Origin: Bacteroidota bacterium
GTDB lineage: Bacteria; Bacteroidota; Bacteroidia; Cytophagales; Cyclobacteriaceae
Length of the DNA stretch: 64,000 nucleotides
Assembly: GCA_018266435.1 (NCBI GenBank)
Contig: JAFEAL010000005.1
Coordinates: forward strand, 62,001-126,000
Direction of reading: 5' to 3'
This document shows, piece by piece, positions 61,470 to 64,000 of the stretch (the first letter of the stretch is position 1; the number at the start of each line of letters is the position of its first letter). Made by a program: the position numbers and the translations under genes. The notes below the pieces were generated by a model. That model had not been told where the DNA came from. It worked only from the letters and a program-made list of their open reading frames with translations, and ran no database searches.

Positions 61470-62459
61470 ATGTCAATATTAGCATTTCAAATGCCGGACA
61501 AAGTGGTGATGGAAAAGTCGGATGATTTCCATGGCCTGTTTACTTTCAAACCCCTGGAAAAAGGGTATGGAGTGACTATCGGCAATGCATTAAGAAGAAT
61601 TTTGTTGTCTTCGTTGGAAGGCTATGCAATCACTGGCATCAAATTGCCCGGTGTATTGCACGAGTTCTCTACCATTGAAGGTGTGGTGGAAGATGTTTCT
61701 GAAATTATTTTGAATTTGAAACAAGTTCGCCTCCGTAAGGTAGGCGAAACCAACGAAAGCAAAATAACCGTAAACATTAAGAAACAAAAGCAATTCAAAG
61801 CTGGTGATATTGCAAAGTTTACTTCTGGTTTTGAAGTGCTCAACAGCGACCACGTAATCTGTAATTTAGATGAAGCAGCACATTTTGAAATTGAACTGAC
61901 CATCGAAAAAGGCCGAGGTTACCTTCCAGCCGAAGAAAACAAACCTAATGAACAAGTATTTGGGTTCATTCCGATCGATGCTATTTTCACCCCGGTGAAA
62001 AATGTAAAGTACAGCGTGGAGAACACTCGCGTGGAGCAGAAAACTGACTACGAAAAACTGATGGTAGAAATTGAGACCGATGGGTCGATTCACCCAGAAA
62101 AAGCGTTGGAAGGGGCTGCGTTTATTTTGATCCAACACTTCCGTTTGTTCTCTGATAAATCCATCGAGCTGGAAACCACAAAAGATAGCGAAGTGGAGCA
62201 AGTAGACGAAGAGATGCTACACATGCGCAAGCTGCTGAAGACACAATTGCACGACCTCGATCTGTCTGTGCGGGCCTACAATTGCTTGAAAGCTGCGGAT
62301 GTAAAAACGTTGGGAGATTTAGTACAACTCGATATCTCTGATATGATGAAGTTTAGAAACTTCGGAAAAAAATCTTTGGCAGAATTAGAACAATTAGTAG
62401 CTGAGAAAAACCTGACTTTCGGAATGGATCTTGGCAAATATAAATTAGAAGAAGACTAA
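61470..62459 (+). CDS. rpoA: RNA polymerase alpha subunit
   Basis: The protein has 329 residues. The N-terminal dimerisation domain has [20 protein letters not shown] and the C-terminal domain has [20 protein letters not shown] and [13 protein letters not shown]. Its stop overlaps rplQ start (TAATG). Confidence 0.98.
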   Translation: MSILAFQMPDKVVMEKSDDFHGLFTFKPLEKGYGVTIGNALRRILLSSLEGYAITGIKLPGVLHEFSTIEGVVEDVSEIILNLKQVRLRKVGETNESKITVNIKKQKQFKAGDIAKFTSGFEVLNSDHVICNLDEAAHFEIELTIEKGRGYLPAEENKPNEQVFGFIPIDAIFTPVKNVKYSVENTRVEQKTDYEKLMVEIETDGSIHPEKALEGAAFILIQHFRLFSDKSIELETTKDSEVEQVDEEMLHMRKLLKTQLHDLDLSVRAYNCLKAADVKTLGDLVQLDISDMMKFRNFGKKSLAELEQLVAEKNLTFGMDLGKYKLEED

Positions 62460-62983
62460 TGAGACACGGTAAAAAAATAAATCACTTGGGAAGAACGTCA
62501 GCGCATCGCCATGCGCTGCTTTCCAACTTGGCATCCTCGCTGATCCTTAATAAACGGATCACAACCACAGTAGCGAAGGCCAAAGCTTTACGCAAGTATG
62601 TTGAGCCGTTGATTACGAAAGCCAAAACAGACTCAACCCACTCACGCAGAACAGCATTTGCTTATTTGCAAAACAAAGAATCGATAAAAATACTGTTTGG
62701 CGAAATAGCCGGACGCACGGCAGACCGTCCCGGAGGCTACACACGCATCATCAAGTTGAGCGGTGTGCGCTTAGGTGATGCAGCCGATATGTGCTTGATG
62801 GAGTTAGTTGATTTTAACGATACCTACAAAAAAGAAGGTGCAGCTAAAAAAGCTAAAACCCGCAGAAGTGGCAAAGGAAAAAAAGAAGAAACGGCTACAA
62901 TAACCGCTGAACCAGCAGCGGCTGCGGAAGCAAAAGAAGAAAAGCCTAAAAAAGCAACCAAGAAAGCTAAAAAAGAAGAATAG
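62459..62983 (+). CDS. rplQ: 50S ribosomal protein L17 with Lys/Ala-rich tail
   Basis: The protein has 174 residues. [20 protein letters not shown] and [19 protein letters not shown] identify L17. The last 50 or so residues are a Lys/Glu/Ala tail ([19 protein letters not shown]), typical of Bacteroidota L17. It ends the alpha operon. Confidence 0.97.
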   Translation: MRHGKKINHLGRTSAHRHALLSNLASSLILNKRITTTVAKAKALRKYVEPLITKAKTDSTHSRRTAFAYLQNKESIKILFGEIAGRTADRPGGYTRIIKLSGVRLGDAADMCLMELVDFNDTYKKEGAAKKAKTRRSGKGKKEETATITAEPAAAAEAKEEKPKKATKKAKKEE

Positions 62984-63006
62984 ATTGAAGGCTTTGAAAA
63001 CGTTTG

Positions 63007-63043
63007 AAAAAGGGATTGAATTCATGTTCAATCCCTTTTTTAT
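63007..63043 (+). terminator. Intrinsic terminator of the ribosomal superoperon
   Basis: AAAAAGGGATTGAA and TTCAATCCCTTTTT form a perfect 14-bp stem with a 6-base loop and run into a T-rich tail, 24 bases after the rplQ stop. Confidence 0.93.
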
Positions 63044-63095
63044 TTTTAAAATGAATTAGCCGAAGACTTTATTTACTTTTGTTGATACTCAAACT

Positions 63096-64000
63096 ATGAC
63101 GGATAAAGCATATCTCTTGTTAGCAGATGGTCTTCTGCTGGAAGGAAAATCAATAGGGAAACGAGGCACTTCCGGTGGAGAAATTTGTTTCAACACGGGT
63201 ATGACTGGCTACGAAGAAATTTATACAGACCCTTCTTATTATGGTCAGATTGTGGTGAATACAGCAGCACATATAGGCAACTATGGTACGGTGGATGACG
63301 AACAAGAATCAACCCGCCCGCAGATCAACGGAATCGTGGTAAATGAATTTTCAAATGAATTCAGCCGCAAAGCATCAAAAGAAAGTTTACAGACATACTT
63401 GGCTAAACACAACGTGGTTGGCATTACCGATGTTGATACAAGAAAGCTGGTGAGGCACATTCGCAGCAAGGGAGCGATGAATGCAATCATTTCTTCAGAA
63501 CTTACCCCCGAGCAACTGAAGGAAGAATTAAAAAAAGTACCCTCCATGGATGGTCTCGAACTTTCATCCGTGGTAAGCACCAAGAAACCCTATTTCGTAG
63601 GGCAGCCCTCTTCGCCTTATAGAATTGCCGCATTAGATTATGGTATGAAGACCAGCATCTTGAAAAATCTGGTAACAAGAGGATGTTATGTGCAAGTTTT
63701 TCCGGCAAAGACATCGGTTAGCGAAATAGAAAAATGGAATCCTGATGGTTATTTTCTCTCCAACGGACCCGGTGATCCTTCAGTAATGGAGTATGCCATT
63801 CAAACGGTGAAAAAAATTATTACATTAGGTAAACCTGTTTTCGGAATTTGCTTAGGACATCAGTTGATTGCACTGGCAACGGGACTTTCTACCTATAAAA
63901 TGCATCATGGTCATCGCGGGCTTAATCATCCTGTCAAAAACCTGATTACAGGTCTGGGCGAAATGACTTCTCAAAATCATGGCTTTGCTGTAATGAGCGA
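63096..64000 (+). CDS. carA: Carbamoyl-phosphate synthase small subunit, cut by window end
   Basis: The start at 63096 (MTDKAYLLLADGLLLEGKS) opens a frame to the end of the window, about 301 residues. CarA signatures are NTGMTGYEEIYTDPSYYGQI, the later GLSNGPGDPS-like FLSNGPGDP, and FGICLGHQLIALATG with the catalytic Cys of the glutaminase. The C-terminus, including the catalytic His/Glu, lies beyond base 64000. It begins pyrimidine and arginine synthesis by supplying ammonia to CarB. A -7 element TACTTTTG at 63074-63081 lies 15 bases before the ATG. Confidence 0.95.
   Translation, partial: MTDKAYLLLADGLLLEGKSIGKRGTSGGEICFNTGMTGYEEIYTDPSYYGQIVVNTAAHIGNYGTVDDEQESTRPQINGIVVNEFSNEFSRKASKESLQTYLAKHNVVGITDVDTRKLVRHIRSKGAMNAIISSELTPEQLKEELKKVPSMDGLELSSVVSTKKPYFVGQPSSPYRIAALDYGMKTSILKNLVTRGCYVQVFPAKTSVSEIEKWNPDGYFLSNGPGDPSVMEYAIQTVKKIITLGKPVFGICLGHQLIALATGLSTYKMHHGHRGLNHPVKNLITGLGEMTSQNHGFAVMS

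Noticed and set aside
1-64000. CRISPR arrays, tRNAs, integrases and insertion sequences
   Set aside because: I looked for regular repeats, clover-leaf patterns and transposase motifs and saw none.

Overview
The window looks like a chromosome segment of a Bacteroidota bacterium, probably a member of the Cytophagales or a near relative. The evidence is a cbb3 oxidase whose CcoN and CcoO are one fused polypeptide, a lipoprotein-type (clade II) nitrous oxide reductase cluster without nosR, a TonB receptor next to a HmuY-type lipoprotein, a DUF4105 protein, zinc-free forms of S14 and L36, and promoters of the Bacteroidota type (TTG, 19 bases, TAnnTTTG). No tRNA, rRNA, CRISPR array, integrase or insertion sequence was seen.

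Bases 1-20300 form a low-oxygen respiration island. A PAS histidine kinase with a FixL-like motif is followed by a response regulator in which a receiver domain is fused to a Crp/Fnr-type DNA-binding protein. Next comes the cbb3 oxidase operon on the minus strand (ccoNO, ccoQ, ccoP, ccoG, fixH, a TauE/SafE-like protein), then a DUF1003 membrane protein on the plus strand. A second minus-strand operon encodes a tandem universal stress protein, the copper ATPase ccoI, ccoS (missed by ordinary length cutoffs) and a truncated globin. Divergent from it is the N2O reductase operon: cytochrome c lipoprotein, nosZ, a membrane protein, nosL, nosD, nosF, nosY. All three divergent intergenic regions carry palindromes of the form TGA(T/C)-N4-(A/G)TCA, five in total, which resemble FixK/Fnr boxes. 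My reading is a compact FixL-FixJ-FixK-like circuit, with FixJ and FixK merged into one protein, sitting beside its likely targets.

Bases 20300-25300 hold a fasciclin-domain lipoprotein, two secreted proteins of unknown function, a beta-CASP metallo-beta-lactamase and a DUF4105 membrane protein. Bases 25500-36200 hold what looks like a gamma-glutamylation route for an amino alcohol, most likely ethanolamine: Fe-type alcohol dehydrogenase, class-I amidotransferase-like gamma-glutamyl hydrolase, aldehyde dehydrogenase, a glutamine-synthetase-like ligase, an ethanolamine-type permease and a second APC permease. Interspersed are ilvA, two small cysteine-containing proteins and a decayed DUF3024 gene.

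Bases 36200-48200 are mixed: tadA, an AraC regulator divergent from a TonB receptor and HmuY pair (probable heme uptake), a membrane acyltransferase-like protein, an SMP-30 lactonase, a class C serine hydrolase, two exported sugar-isomerase-like proteins, thiL and small proteins.

Bases 48300-62983 are the S10-spc-alpha ribosomal superoperon from rplC to rplQ, including secY, map, infA, rpmJ and rpoA. It starts at rplC: rpsJ is not upstream. Two promoters with the same architecture are visible, before rplC and before rpsH. A strong terminator follows rplQ, and the window ends inside carA.
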